64,000 bases of DNA. Origin: Prinia subflava. Lineage: Eukaryota; Chordata; Aves; Passeriformes; Cisticolidae. This document shows positions 1 through 11,629 of the stretch, in pieces. The DNA lies in NCBI RefSeq assembly GCF_021018805.1, contig NW_026960607.1, forward strand, positions 2,544,501 through 2,608,500, given 5' to 3'. How positions within the stretch are numbered: the stretch's first letter is position 1; every line of letters begins with the position of its first letter. A model generated the notes under the pieces. That model was not told the origin of the DNA and did not search any database. It saw only the letters and a program-made list of their open reading frames with translations. Both the position numbers and the translations under genes were made by a program.

Positions 1-2154
1 AAACTATAACAGATTTTTTCCTTTCTCTCTTTCTGTTATGAAAAGAGATCAGACAAAGAACTGATTCATGTCAGTTGAAAATACAACTGCCTGCATTTAG
101 AGTTTGGGAGTGGCGTGTTCTACCATAGCAAATGTTTAATGCTTTAAAACTAAAACCATGTGGTTTTTTTCCAGGGTGAAATGTTCTATGTACTTCTGAT
201 TTACAAATAAATAGGTTGTGTTTAAAGAGTCTATGTCCTTCAAAGAGAAATGTACTATTGCATTATGTATTAACAATTTCCTTTTAGAGGGAAATCATGT
301 TGCAGACAAACTATTTTTAAAAATAGGTGCTTTTAGGAATGACACACAGTAGGCCTCCGAGCTTGTGAGAGAAGAGGGAGCCTTTCAGTGGCAATGACAG
401 CTTGTGTGGCAGCACTGAGAATGCTTGTATTTCTTAATTTTGGAATAAATTTCTAGAGCTTGGACCTTGAAATTGAATCCACTGGTTCCATCAAAAGCAA
501 GAATTAGAATTTTCACAGAGTACTGATCTTGTACTGATAAGTCCATCTCTCTCTCTAGGCATTACAGCTTCAGAGCCAATGACTAAACATTGATGGGGTA
601 CAATCCTGATACTTTGGCATTGATAGATTGGAAAAATTGTCAGAATTTTTTAAGTTAAACAAGCTGTCAAACAGTCTCTATTTAGACAGGATCCAGCTTT
701 TTGTTTTTCCTAGAGTGATTATTTCTAGTGAAAAAAAAAAAACTGCAGAGGCAAATTGAGTACATTTAGAAGGCAGTGATGAAAAATAATTTAAAAATAT
801 ATTTCAGACAAAATGTTAGGTTTCTACTCACCATCAAATATGAAAAGTGCATAAGATGTAAACACCTTTCTGTCCTGTTTGATATCTGTATTTGAATCAA
901 GATAAACAGGAAAAGTATGCGGTTATTCAAAGATATGTTTTTCCACACTTTAAATTCTCTAGCATCAGATGCGGACCTTGTATTGGTTTTTCTGAATCAA
1001 AGAAGGAATAACTCGTAAATTCATGTATTTCATAGTTGTTCAATAAGATGTCATCTGAGTTTTGGTGGTTCTTTATACAGCAATTTTCTGGTCCTTACAT
1101 GTGCCTGTTGGTATTAGTCTAGAAAAGGGAGTCAGACTGATTTATCAGCGAACTAATGAATTCTCTTTAAAAAGTGAAATGTCACTGATAATCATGCAAA
1201 ATATTCAACAAGTCAAAGAAAGAATGCAGATCTGGGAGGAAGCAGTCTAGAGATCTGAGACAACTGCCCTTTAATGATGATGCTCATATGCATTTGAGAG
1301 TTAAAAGCATGCGGGACAGCTGAGAGAGCCACTGAAACAATGACTCTTCTAAATGGATTACTGGGAACACCACTTTCAGACTGTTTGGAATACAATTTCT
1401 GGCTTTGCCATCAAGACTTGACTAAATTCAAAGAACCTGGCAGATGGAGGAGGTTTTTCTAATACTATCACAAAAGACTCTAAGATGCTATTTGAGCAGT
1501 CTAAAACATATATTATTTGCTTTGAAATTTAGGCAATGTTAAAACCTGGCTATAACCCAGAGAATTTAGGCAATAAATCTGTTACTGAAAAACTTTTTGC
1601 AAAAGCATTAACTGTACTGTTGCACATGTGATGATACAGATGGAAGTAGAGGAATATCTGGTGTGCAAGATTAGGATCCAACAGAACCAACCAGTCTAGG
1701 TTCTTCTTCACATAATAAGAGAGAAGGAAAGGTGGTCTAACCAAAACAAACCAAACAACAAGCCTTTTAATTCCCTTTGTTGCCACGCTCAGATCCAAAC
1801 AGTCTGGAGAGTTAAAATTTGTGTTGATATAAGGAGGTTTAGAATAGGTGCTAGATATATTTTATATGGAATTGGAATAATAATTGCTATATAATACATG
1901 CATCAAATATATAATAATTACATGTATATAATTAATTGAAAAATATCAACATGTACAATATGCAAATACACAGTATTCAGGAATTAGCAAACAAAAATGT
2001 TATTGTTTTACATAATTGTACTTACTGTATGAGAGTATATTGCACAGTTTTGTGATCAGTTGATATATAATATCTATATAAACAAACCAAGACATCATTC
2101 TTATCTCTGTTTTTCATAGCATTTTCCTGGAGTATGCATTTTAAATCGTAAATT
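1..2154. other. Intergenic DNA, no gene seen
   Basis: AT-rich sequence with only short chance reading frames. No splice-bounded exon, LTR end or RNA gene could be recognised. Confidence 0.5.
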
Positions 2155-2160
2155 GAAACC

Positions 2161-3365
2161 TGTTGGAGTCCATGTTTCCATGGATCCTCTGCAGAGAGTG
2201 AGAGGTGCAGGGATTGAATTGAAACCTTTAGAAAAATTAGAATATATAAAGCTTTATGTGCATAAAGTAGAAATCTAAGCCTTAGTTTCAAGCTTCACAT
2301 GCCCTAAGTCCTAGTTGTTAGTGTAGAAGGGCAGAGCTTCAGGCCTAGTGATAGAGTTTAGACACAACAAAAATAGAGTACTGTTTATAATTTTTAGTAT
2401 GAATTTTATGTACAATAAGATAGAACTTTATGCTAGTAAGATAGAATTTTGCGTTAATAGATATGCTATGTGCGTAGGTTTTGATACTGTTTTTCGTAGT
2501 TTTACGAACTTTAAAATTGTGTCTAGATTGGCTAGTGTGTAGATAAAAAATATGAATGTGCATTTTGTAATTTGGGATAAAAAGCCTCTGGGTTGGAAGT
2601 GAAGGGGTCGATTGATCAATCCGATCTATCGATCCAACCTCCACCTTCTGCAACCTGAGGAAGGAGCCCTGCCAGGGAGCCGAATGGGATTCTAAAGGTA
2701 CCATCTATTGTCACTCGGATCAGGGCCCTGGGGTCCCGTCCCTTCCCTTTCCCCCTGCGGCGTTTGCCCCGGAACTCTGTTTGGGGCTGCTGTGAACTCT
2801 GTGTGAGTTTGGGACCTCGGGGCTCCCCATTGCCATTGTGACCCCCGAACGGGAACTCTGTGCGGTTCGGGATCCCTCACTGTCATCACGACCCTGTGAT
2901 CGGGGACTCTGTGTGGGTTTTGAATCTCGGGGCCCTTTTCTGTTATTGTGATCCCCGCGGCCGAGATCCCTGTCTGAGATTTGTGATTTTGCGATTGATT
3001 CCTCTCTGTTATTGTGACCCCACGGCTGGAAACGCTGCTTGGGGTCAGGAGATAGGAGGCTGATTTACTTGGAGTCTGTAATGTCAGATTTGTGCTTTGC
3101 TTATAGTCTTACTAGAGTTTTGCTTGTTAGGAATTCTATGCTTTGCTTGTTGTTTCATTAGAACTTTGTTTGTTAGGATTTCTATGCTTTGGTTATTGTT
3201 TTATTTGGACTTTGCTTGTTTATGTTTATAACTGATTGTATTGTAAGACCGCTCCTAGGACTCTCGCACCTTCAGATACATGCTTTTATATAATAAACCA
3301 CTCTGCTTAGATCCTAAAATGCTGTAAGACCTATAAAGACTATAACCCGTAACACGGCCTCGGCA
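2161..3365 (+). mobile_element. Solo ERV LTR, family A (copy 1)
   Basis: A 1205-bp solo LTR that begins TGTTGGAG and ends CCTCGGCA. It is bracketed by a perfect 6-bp target duplication, GAAACC, at 2155-2160 and 3366-3371. A TATA-like GATAAAAAG lies at 2577 and an AATAAA at 3292, so the transcribed R region would be about 700 nt, which is unusually long for an LTR. The stretch 2769-3029 consists of degenerate 50-67-bp units, each starting near a CTCTGT motif and ending near TGTGACCCC. A homologous copy lies at 10533-11623. No internal retroviral genes adjoin it. The 6-bp duplication suggests a betaretrovirus-like or alpharetrovirus-like integrase; that assignment is inference. Confidence 0.9.
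2769..3029 (+). repeat. Degenerate tandem units inside LTR family A
   Basis: About four imperfect GC-rich units, near 2793-2850, 2851-2902, 2903-2962 and 2963-3029. They share CTCTGTGT, a GGGATCTCGGGG-like core and TTATTGTGACCCC. The second LTR copy (10533-11623) has fewer units, so the array has changed in copy number within the family. Confidence 0.6.
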
Positions 3366-3371
3366 GAAACC

Positions 3372-4249
3372 AGTCTTGTGAGTGAGTCTCAGGAATCATC
3401 AACATCTAAAGCTTTGCCTTGGGAAATGCTGTCTGAGTTTTTAAACACTGAGTCGATTACCTCAAAAGCCCATAGAAGTTAGCACCTCTCCTTTGAAAAC
3501 ATTTAGCTATGTTTGACCAAGAACTCTTTCCTTACCTTTGTTCTACAAATTGAGTGGATGATGTAATATTCCAACAAGCAGTGAAGGGGTTCCAGCCCCG
3601 AGGGTTTTCTGCATAGCCAATTTTGATGCTCTTCAGTTTTCTGTGCCCTTGCACTGAGTGTGAGTTGAGAGTGGGTTTGCAGTTTTGGAATTGCACAGAA
3701 GAGATGTCAGAGACTACGCTTATGGTTGTTGCTGTCCATTGACTTCAAATTCTTATGAATTAAATCAGTAAATATAAAATAAGAAAAATTTTAACAATAG
3801 TTAGCTGCCATCTTTCAAAGTTCATTGACTTAATGTATAAAGTTATTTAACTAATAAAGATCATAAGATTTTTTTTTCCTTACAAATATACAGAAAATGT
3901 AATATGTGGAGATAAATCACCCCTTCTAAAAATCCTGTATGAACTGAGAGGTGACAGTGATGGCAGCTACAGTTTGTTTTCAAACTGAAATGACAATGAC
4001 AATCTCAGAGTTAAAAGTTGTAAGAAAAATTAGAATCTTTTGAGGATTAAGGCAAAAATAAAAGTGGAGAGAATTTTCTAATACATTTTCTTGGAGAGGA
4101 AATAGAGCAGTTACTGAGAGTCAGTGAGTTTCACAAAAAAAAAAAAAAAACAACCCAGCCAGAAATCCAGGAAGGAAGCTAATTCTCTTTTGTCTGTATC
4201 AAACTTCCATATGGTTTGAGGAAGGTCCTTTAATCTAAACTCCTTTTTT
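3372..4249. other. Intergenic DNA, no gene seen
   Basis: Between two LTR insertions. Contains a short oligo-A tract near 4135-4150 and no supported gene. Confidence 0.5.
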
Positions 4250-4255
4250 GGTAAT

Positions 4256-4920
4256 TGTGGCAGTGAGCAAATTAAGTTTATTAAGTTTATTGTAATAGTT
4301 TTATATACCCTGTTCAGCCTCATGGGCATTCCTTTGTCTCCCTCAGTTGTGTTAATGCATGCACCTGCTGCTGTTATGTAACAGTCCGTTATTTGTCCAT
4401 CATTTTTCCCGCTGTTGTGAAACTCATCCCAGTTATCCCTAGTTGGTCCAATTTGATTTCCCCACCTGTGTAACTGCCCCGAAGACACTTTCGATTGGTT
4501 GCTGTACTTCACCACTCCCTTTCTCCTATCCGGATAAAATCCCTGGTCGCTGAGTTCTCCCGCCGGATTTGGGAGTCAGTGACCAGGTGCACTGAAGACA
4601 CTTTCGATTGGTTGCTGTACTTCACCACTCCCTTTCTCCTATCCGGATAAAATCCCTGGTCGCTGAGTTCTCCCGCCGGATTTGGGAGTCAGTGACCAGG
4701 TGCAATAAACCCTATCACTACCTCAACGGTCTCCTTCCTCCCTGTCTCTGTCTGCGTCACGTTATCCATCGCTGCTGAGAAGATTCTCTCGGAAACCAAG
4801 AACCCCCTACAAGAATCAGCCCAGCCTGCGCTGCTCGCTGGCTGATCTTCTGTCACTGTACACTGTGTCTGGGCTAGTCTGAGGTGCAGAGACGCAGAGG
4901 TCTCGAGTGGCACAGTGACA
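4256..4920 (+). mobile_element. Solo ERV LTR with duplicated core promoter
   Basis: A 665-bp LTR that starts TGTGGCAG and ends CAGTGACA. The perfect 6-bp target duplication GGTAAT lies at 4250-4255 and 4921-4926. A 113-bp block carrying an inverted CCAAT (GATTGG) and a TATA-like GGATAAAAT is present twice, head to tail (4481-4593 and 4594-4704). AATAAA at 4704 follows the second copy directly, with a C/T-rich U5-like segment after it. No internal viral genes are attached, so it is a solo LTR left by recombination. Confidence 0.9.
4481..4704 (+). repeat. Perfect 113-bp tandem duplication of an LTR promoter
   Basis: Two adjacent copies, from GAAGACACTTTCGATTGG to CCAGGTGCA, appear identical over their shared length. 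Each holds an ATTGG (reverse CCAAT) box and a GGATAAAATCC TATA-like box about 45 bp apart. The duplication predicts two possible start regions upstream of one poly(A) signal. Confidence 0.9.
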
Positions 4921-4926
4921 GGTAAT

Positions 4927-7900
4927 GCTTATTATAGAGCTTTTATTCTAAGTATTTCACTATTATTAGAGCAAACATCATTGTTTTGATACTTTGCCAG
5001 CATTCTACATGGATAGGTAACTTTGGAAATGTTTTTAATCAAATACCTTATATTTTGGTCACTTGTAAGTCAAGTAGAAGCTAATGCCTTTCTAGTACAC
5101 ACTTCAGTCCTTTCACAGGTTTTTCAGTTTCCTAAATGTAACAGCTTTGAAAGCAGACTGTACATTTGCTCAGACTCACAGTTGTACAGACTGGTCATCT
5201 GCCTCGTTGCTAAGGGTTTAGCAGTGCTGCTGCTGCATAGGGTTTACATGACAAAGCTTTTCACTTCATCATTATTTGATTTCTAAATGTTTGATTTCAC
5301 GGCCTTAACATTATTCCTGTACCTTGCATGAATAAAAATGGAACAAAGAGATACTTGAACATGATTATATAATCCTTGTGATAGTTTGCTAAGACTTTCT
5401 GAAATTTAACTTTTAGAATTGCACAGATGTATGTTCCATGTACTAGTGTTTCATCATATGATCTCTCTGTGTAAGTTTAATTTGGGTTTTAGGTTCTGCC
5501 TCGTATACTGGCACCTGAATGATTGTTATTTAATATAGCCTGACACACATTTCCACAAAAGTACAGTTCAAAATGTTAACAAGCCTTCATAATAAATCTC
5601 TTCAATCTGATATTTGTTTAGTGATGAATAGTGATAGCAAAGGATCAGTATTGGCCCTTTACTGAGCCTGCAGCCCTCATATCTTTCCAGTGTTTCTTAT
5701 GGGAATAGAGGCCTAAAAGTGGGGTCATTCACACTATTATGTGGGTAGAACAATTACTTTGCTTCTTGGGTAATACTCAGAAAATAGGACAGGACAGAGG
5801 AATGGCAAATGCATACTAGGGAATCAGTGCTTTAGGTATTAATCTTACTATTATTATTATTATTACTATTTATTATTATTAAATTCAATTTAATTTGAAA
5901 ATGAGTGATTAATATTTTTCTTTTTAAGTGGTTGTTTATTCTAAATGTCTATTTTTTATAGTAGCTGATACAGAGTGAAAATGTCTAAAATTGTTTTTAA
6001 AACTTTGAATAACACAATAGAAAGAATATTTTAGACTGAATATGTGAGGTAATCGGTTGAATATCACTGCTGCTTTGTGTGGGTTTTAATTAAGCCACTC
6101 ATATGGTAAAGTACGTTTGTGTCCTTTTACTCAGAACAGAAATCAGAGTTCTCAAAGCCTTAATATCACTTTACCCTTGGACATGTTTTCTTCACGATAT
6201 ATGGATATGTTTCATTTCCACTGGGTTACTACTGGTGCTATATGCACTGACTATGATTTGTTTTGTAAATATTTTATATGAGAGAAAATGGAAAACATAA
6301 ATCAGGTTTCTAAAGCAATGAACTTGGAGTTTATGGAAGACATTTAGAATTTCTTAGCTAAAATTTGATTAATCAATAGAATTCAAAAGCAAAATCATTG
6401 AACAAAATCAGTAAAGGATAAAAAGATGAATAGGGGAAAAAAAGTGGAAACAATTGAAAAAACTTTGCATTGATAGCCAAATTAAACACAATTTTAGGTC
6501 TGGAATTAATAAGGTAAAAGTTTTCCAGGAAAACATGCCAAAGTAATTCTGTGAAATGTACTGCAGAAATGTCTGGTTTCAGCTGTGGAAAGATCAATCC
6601 CTAGATAAAGATAAATGTACATATTTTTGTGGTTTCTTTGGAGGGGATAGCAGGAATTAACTCTGTGAAAATTAGAGAAGAAAATACTAATAAAGTTTGC
6701 CTACTGTAATGGTAGTGTTTTCATACAAAGAGTTTTGTGTAAAGCTCAGATCACTTCAAGGAAATTAGTTTGTGAAAGAGGCATATTCTGTATCTGAGGA
6801 GTTCTCTAGGTGTAACAGCAATTCATCAGCATGGCATCAGCTGAGATTTGTAAGAAGTTATTTTTCACAATAGGTATATTGTAGATTATGTTGGGCCAGC
6901 TGAATAGCAGAAGAGAAAAGAATGCTTCAACATGCTAAAGTACACAATAGACCCATATTGTGCTTTTTGAAGGTGTACTTATGTCAGGCTTGCACATCTC
7001 AGTACATTCTGTTTCTACTAAATTCCTAGCAATAATGATGAACATATGTTCTTCATGGGATGAAAAATAAAGGTGTAAAAAGTCCCTGATTGAGGTATGC
7101 ATCCACTGGGTGTGATGGCCTCTCTTCTGCCTAGGAATCCCCCTCAGCAGTGTCAGCCAAGGAGTGCAGGACCTGGTGCTGGTGATACATTGCTCTTTTG
7201 TGATTGCCCAGACCCCCAGGCCATTCAGTTCGAGGCTGTTGAAGCTGCTCGATTTGAGCAATTTTGATGAACCCACTGATATACTCTCTAGGAATGAAAG
7301 GGAATTATAAACAACTTGCAGAAGCCTTTGGTTTGACCTTTTCATATCAATAATTTCCACTTTTCTGCATACTAACTTCTTGCAGCTTTTTTTTTTTTTT
7401 CAAGGTGTATCACCTAACATAAAGTTTAGCATATCATCAGTTAGTGTAGAACAACTGGGACAGTTACACCTAGTCTCTAGCTACATCTAGTTACACCTGA
7501 AGCAATGACTGAATTAAGGGTGGGCTGGCATCAGTAACTATTCACCCAGATCAGCAGGTGCCTAAGGTTCATAGGACCGGAGGCCTAAAATGATGTGAGA
7601 GATCATAGGAAAATGCATGCTGTACTTTTGCAGAGAGAACATGCATGCATTTTCAAGTACACCTATAATGTATGAGGATTTCTGTACACGTTGGGACATC
7701 TGTGAGAATCACTCATTTTTGACAGCTTCTTCCATAAGAGGAATGTTTCTTGAAAGTAAAATTGAAGAATGTGACAATCATTAGGGCTGTCGTTTTTTGT
7801 CGTCCCCCCCCAAGGCAGAAGACCAAAAGATCTAAGAATAACTACTGAAGAAGCATGAGAAGAATCCATTCTCTACTGGATAAATAGCATGATTTACTGG

Positions 7901-8039
7901 AGACAACAGACAGTCAGAGGATTGCCAAATGCCTTAGGTATTTAGGATTTGAGAATTTGACAAACAGTGTGGATTATTATCAGATTATTATAATATAATA
8001 ATCACATTTTTTTCATTTTCCCTACATGTATTTGTTGCT
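4927..8039. other. Intergenic DNA, no gene seen
   Basis: AT-rich sequence with a TTA-type microsatellite near 5849-5880. A 141-codon open frame at 6935-7360 (minus) has no recognisable domain and no splice context, so it is not called as a gene. Confidence 0.45.
5847..5881 (+). repeat. (TTA)n microsatellite
   Basis: Interrupted runs of TTA/ATT about 35 bp long. Confidence 0.8.
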
Positions 8040-8620
8040 GCATAGTTGGAATTGTTTTTCTCAAAATCCGAAAGCAACATTTGAAAACCCTAATAGAGAC
8101 ATACTTACATTGCAAGATCAAGAAATGTAAAGTTCAGAGATGCACTATTTATAATTGCCCATAGTTCTGATGCATACAGATTTTTGATTTTTATGTATTT
8201 GTAGCTTTATAGATTTTAATGTATAGCTGTATAGTTTCTAACACTTTGTCACTTTAGCATTGTAGTTGCACTTTCTCATGTATTATGCTACCTTCTTTTT
8301 CTGTTTAGTCTTGCTTTTTAGTCTAGCAAGGACACTTTGTTTTGCACCGTACATCATAGACATGATAAAATGTAGGACTAAAAGATCAGGGTGGGGGGCT
8401 CCAATGGGGAGAACCCAGGGGGAAATTACCTAACCAACTGCCGTTCTAATTGGACAATATTTGTTAGATATACTAATTAATTAACCTGATAAAAACCTGT
8501 AGGAATACTGTATCACAGGTGCATATAGCCATTTTATGCACCAAAAGCTTTCAATTAAAGACTTGCTTTTATATTATCATTCTATGACATTGCTGCCTTT
8601 TGCAGATGTTCTTAAATGCC
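8040..8620 (+). mobile_element. Possible LTR-like segment
   Basis: AT-rich stretch resembling an LTR: a TATA-like GATAAAAACC near 8488, then about 60 bp later an ATTAAAG poly(A)-like signal near 8556. Ends and target duplication could not be fixed, so this rests only on signal order. Confidence 0.3.
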
Positions 8621-8639
8621 TAGCACTGCAGGGGTGAGT

Positions 8640-9870
8640 GCATATTAGATAGTGGTGCTCAAGAAGCACTTCCCTGTGAAGTGTGTAAGCTTTTTTCAGT
8701 ATCCTCCAGCAGTTTGTTCAGATTTAAATGACTCTCCAGCAATCTCATTCACTTCCAAATTATGATGTCAATAATATTCTCTCTAAATTATGCTTCTTTT
8801 TCTTTTCAGAAAAGCATATACTGCTTAGCAGACCAGTTGTGGTTTTCTTTATTGCCTAATTAAATCTGCTCCACACATGGGATTATTGCGTACCACCTAG
8901 TACTGCATTGTACTTGAGATGGAATACCCTGGTAATCAGCTATTTGGGGTCAGTTTTGAGATGATTGATCATCTAATCCTATCATTAGAGGTTCCTATTC
9001 AAGAGCGAAGTTTGGCTTGTCCCTTTGAGCTGACAAGGATGTAAGTTTTCATGTAAATTTGTCTGTAAATATCTTTCAGCTCCCCTAACGGCTTTTTGAG
9101 TTGCTTTGAAGGCCAGTTTGAAGCTCCAAAACTTGTACTCCTTTTGAATTACTTTCTGTTTTGTTTGTTCACCTCCCTAAAGAATACAGGGCATTATATC
9201 CATATTTGGGAAAAGCACAAAGCTTGTGTGATGAAATCCTTAACTGAATGTCAGTTAATTTCTGATGTATTGGTATGTGGTTTATGCTGTCGTCACATCT
9301 TCTTTTATTCATTCAGCTTGTGCAGCTATTTTTAAAACTTTTCTTGACTCTTTTTATACTGATATGTGAATAATTTGTATGGCATTTCTCCAAATAAGCT
9401 GTTAGTTTTCTCATGCTGGGATGTACTTTGCATGGACAGAATCTAGAACACAGTCAAACAGATCTCTACATTTTCTGTTGTTGTGGGAGTAACTTGATTT
9501 CTTCTGAAGCACAAGGCCATTTCCCATTTTGAGAAAAGAGGGTGACAGAAATCACAGGTTTGAAAATTTCTACTCAGATACATGGCAGTAAATACCATAC
9601 ATTGTGAATTTTATTTAATGTATTTATGTTTATGGGTGCACATGAAGATGTTGGCATTACAAGAAATAAATGAAATTCAAAGATAATCTTGAGTCTGGGG
9701 TAAGTCTGGGAGTGAGGATTATATCAAGATGTATGGGTGATTCCTGAACCCAGGGACACAGGAACAGCAGCCTCAAGCCCCGCCCAGACCTGGAAACCCT
9801 CGGCAGCTGATCAGGCACAAAGAGGGCATTGGCAGAAGCTACTTAGGAGATCTAAACCTCTAAACACCCT
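8640..9870. other. Intergenic DNA, no gene seen
   Basis: No exon or repeat boundary could be supported here. Confidence 0.4.
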
Positions 9871-9879
9871 GGATGTACG

Positions 9880-10532
9880 CACAGACTGAGGTATAAGAGT
9901 CTGGAGAGCAGCACTGTGAAAAAGGACCTGGGCGTCCTGGTCAATGGTAAGTTGAACCTGAGTCATTGTGCCCTGGCAGCCAGGAGGGCCAACCGTGTCC
10001 TGGGGGGCATCGGGCACAGTATCACGGGTGGGCAAGGGAGGGGATTGCCCTGGACTGGACAGTCTCACCTTGAGCATTGAGTGCAGTTTTGGGTTCCACA
10101 ATATTAAAAAAAGGACATTAAGCCATTAGAGAGAGTCAGGAGGAGGGCAACAAAGATGGTGAAGGGTCTAGAGGGGAAGCCACATGAGAAGTAGCTGACA
10201 TCACTTGGTCTGTTCAGCCTGGAGAAGAGGAGGTTGAGGGGAGACCTCATTGCAGCATACAGCTTCCCTGTGAAGGGGCAGGCGCTGATCTCTTTTCTGT
10301 GGTGACCAGTGACAGGACTCAAGGAAACACCATGAAGCTGAGTCAGGGTAGGTTTAGGTTGGATATCAGGAAAAGGTTCCACACCTGGAAGCAGTTGGGC
10401 ACTGGAAGAGGCTTCTCAGGGAAGGGGTCACAGCACCAAGCCTTGTCTGAGTTCAAGAAGCTGCTGGACAATGCTGTCAGGCACATGTTGTGATTCTTGC
10501 GAGTGTCCTGCGCAGGGCAAGAAGTTGGACAC
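9880..10532 (+). mobile_element. CR1 LINE 3' fragment
   Basis: Sense-strand match to typical avian CR1 reverse-transcriptase and 3' sequence. It includes phrases such as CTGGAGAGCAGC, GGACCTGGGCGTCCTGGT, TGTTCAGCCTGGAGAAG and GGTTGGATATCAGGAAAAGG, and ends near a TGTGATTCTTG tail segment. It is 5'-truncated, as most CR1 copies are. The family-A LTR at 10533 begins inside or directly after its tail. Confidence 0.85.
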
Positions 10533-11623
10533 TGTCGGAGTCCATGTTTCCATGGATCCTCCACAGAGAGTGAAAAGTACAGAGATAGAATTAAAACCTT
10601 TAGAAAAATTAGAATATATAAAAGCTTTAGATACATAAAGTAGAAATCTAACCCTGAGCCTTAAGTCTTACATGCCCTAAGTCCTAGTTCAGTGTAGAAG
10701 GACACAGCTTCAGGCTAGTGATAGAGTTCAGACATAACAAAAATAGAGTACTGTTTATAATTTTTAGTATGAGTTTTATGTACAACAAGGTAGAACCTTA
10801 TGCTAGTAAGATAGAGTTTTACATTAATAGATATGCTATGTGCGTAGGTTTTGACGCTGATTTTCATAGTTTTAGGAACTTTAGAATTGTACCTAGATTG
10901 GTTAGTGTGTAGATAAAAAATATGAATATGCATTTTGCAATTTGGGATAAAAAGCCTCTGTGTCAGTCAGTCAGTGGTCGAGTGATCAATCCGATCAATC
11001 GATCCAACCTCCACCTCCTGCGGCCTGAGGAAGGAGCCTTGCTAGGGAGCCGAATGGGATTCTAAAGGTATCATCTATTGTAGCCTGGCATCTGGGCCCT
11101 GGGGTCCTGTTCCTTCCCCCTGCGAGGGTGCAGGACCCCAGGGACCCCTCTTTGTCCCTGCGGCCCTGCGTTCGGGAACTCTGCCAAGTTGGGGACCCCT
11201 CCATTGCCACTGTGATCCCCGCGGCCGGGACCCCTGTCTGGGATCTGTGATCTTGTGTTCCCTTTCTGTGATTGTGACCCCACGGTTGAAAAATCCTGCT
11301 TGGGGTCAGATGGGAGGCTGATTTACCTAGAGGCTGTAATGTCAGATATGTGCTTTGCTTATAGTCTTACTAGTTTTGCTTGTTAGGAATTCTATGCTTT
11401 GTTTGCTGTTTCATTAGAGTTGTGTGTGTTAAGATTTCTATGCTTTGGTTATTGTCTTGTTTAGACTTTATTTGCCTAGATTTCTAATTAATTGTAGAAT
11501 AAGGCCGCTCTCAGAACTCTTATGCCTTCAGATATGTGCTTTTGTATAAATAAATTACTCTATTTAGATACTAAAATGCTGTAAGACCTTTAGAGATTTT
11601 ATACCCGTACAACAACCTAGGCA
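10533..11623 (+). mobile_element. Solo ERV LTR, family A (copy 2)
   Basis: A 1091-bp LTR homologous to 2161-3365. It starts TGTCGGAG and ends AACCTAGGCA, with a perfect 6-bp target duplication GGACAC at 10527-10532 and 11624-11629. TATA-like GATAAAAAG lies at 10946 and AATAAA at 11549, again giving an R region of about 600 nt. It has fewer GC-rich tandem units than copy 1. It sits at the 3' end of a CR1 fragment and so is younger than that CR1. Confidence 0.9.
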
Positions 11624-11629
11624 GGACAC

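Noticed and set aside
6935..7360. 141-codon minus-strand frame
   Set aside because: No motif, start context or splice sites that support a gene.
10299..10636. Open frames around 10.3-10.6 kb
   Set aside because: Explained by CR1 and the start of the family-A LTR.
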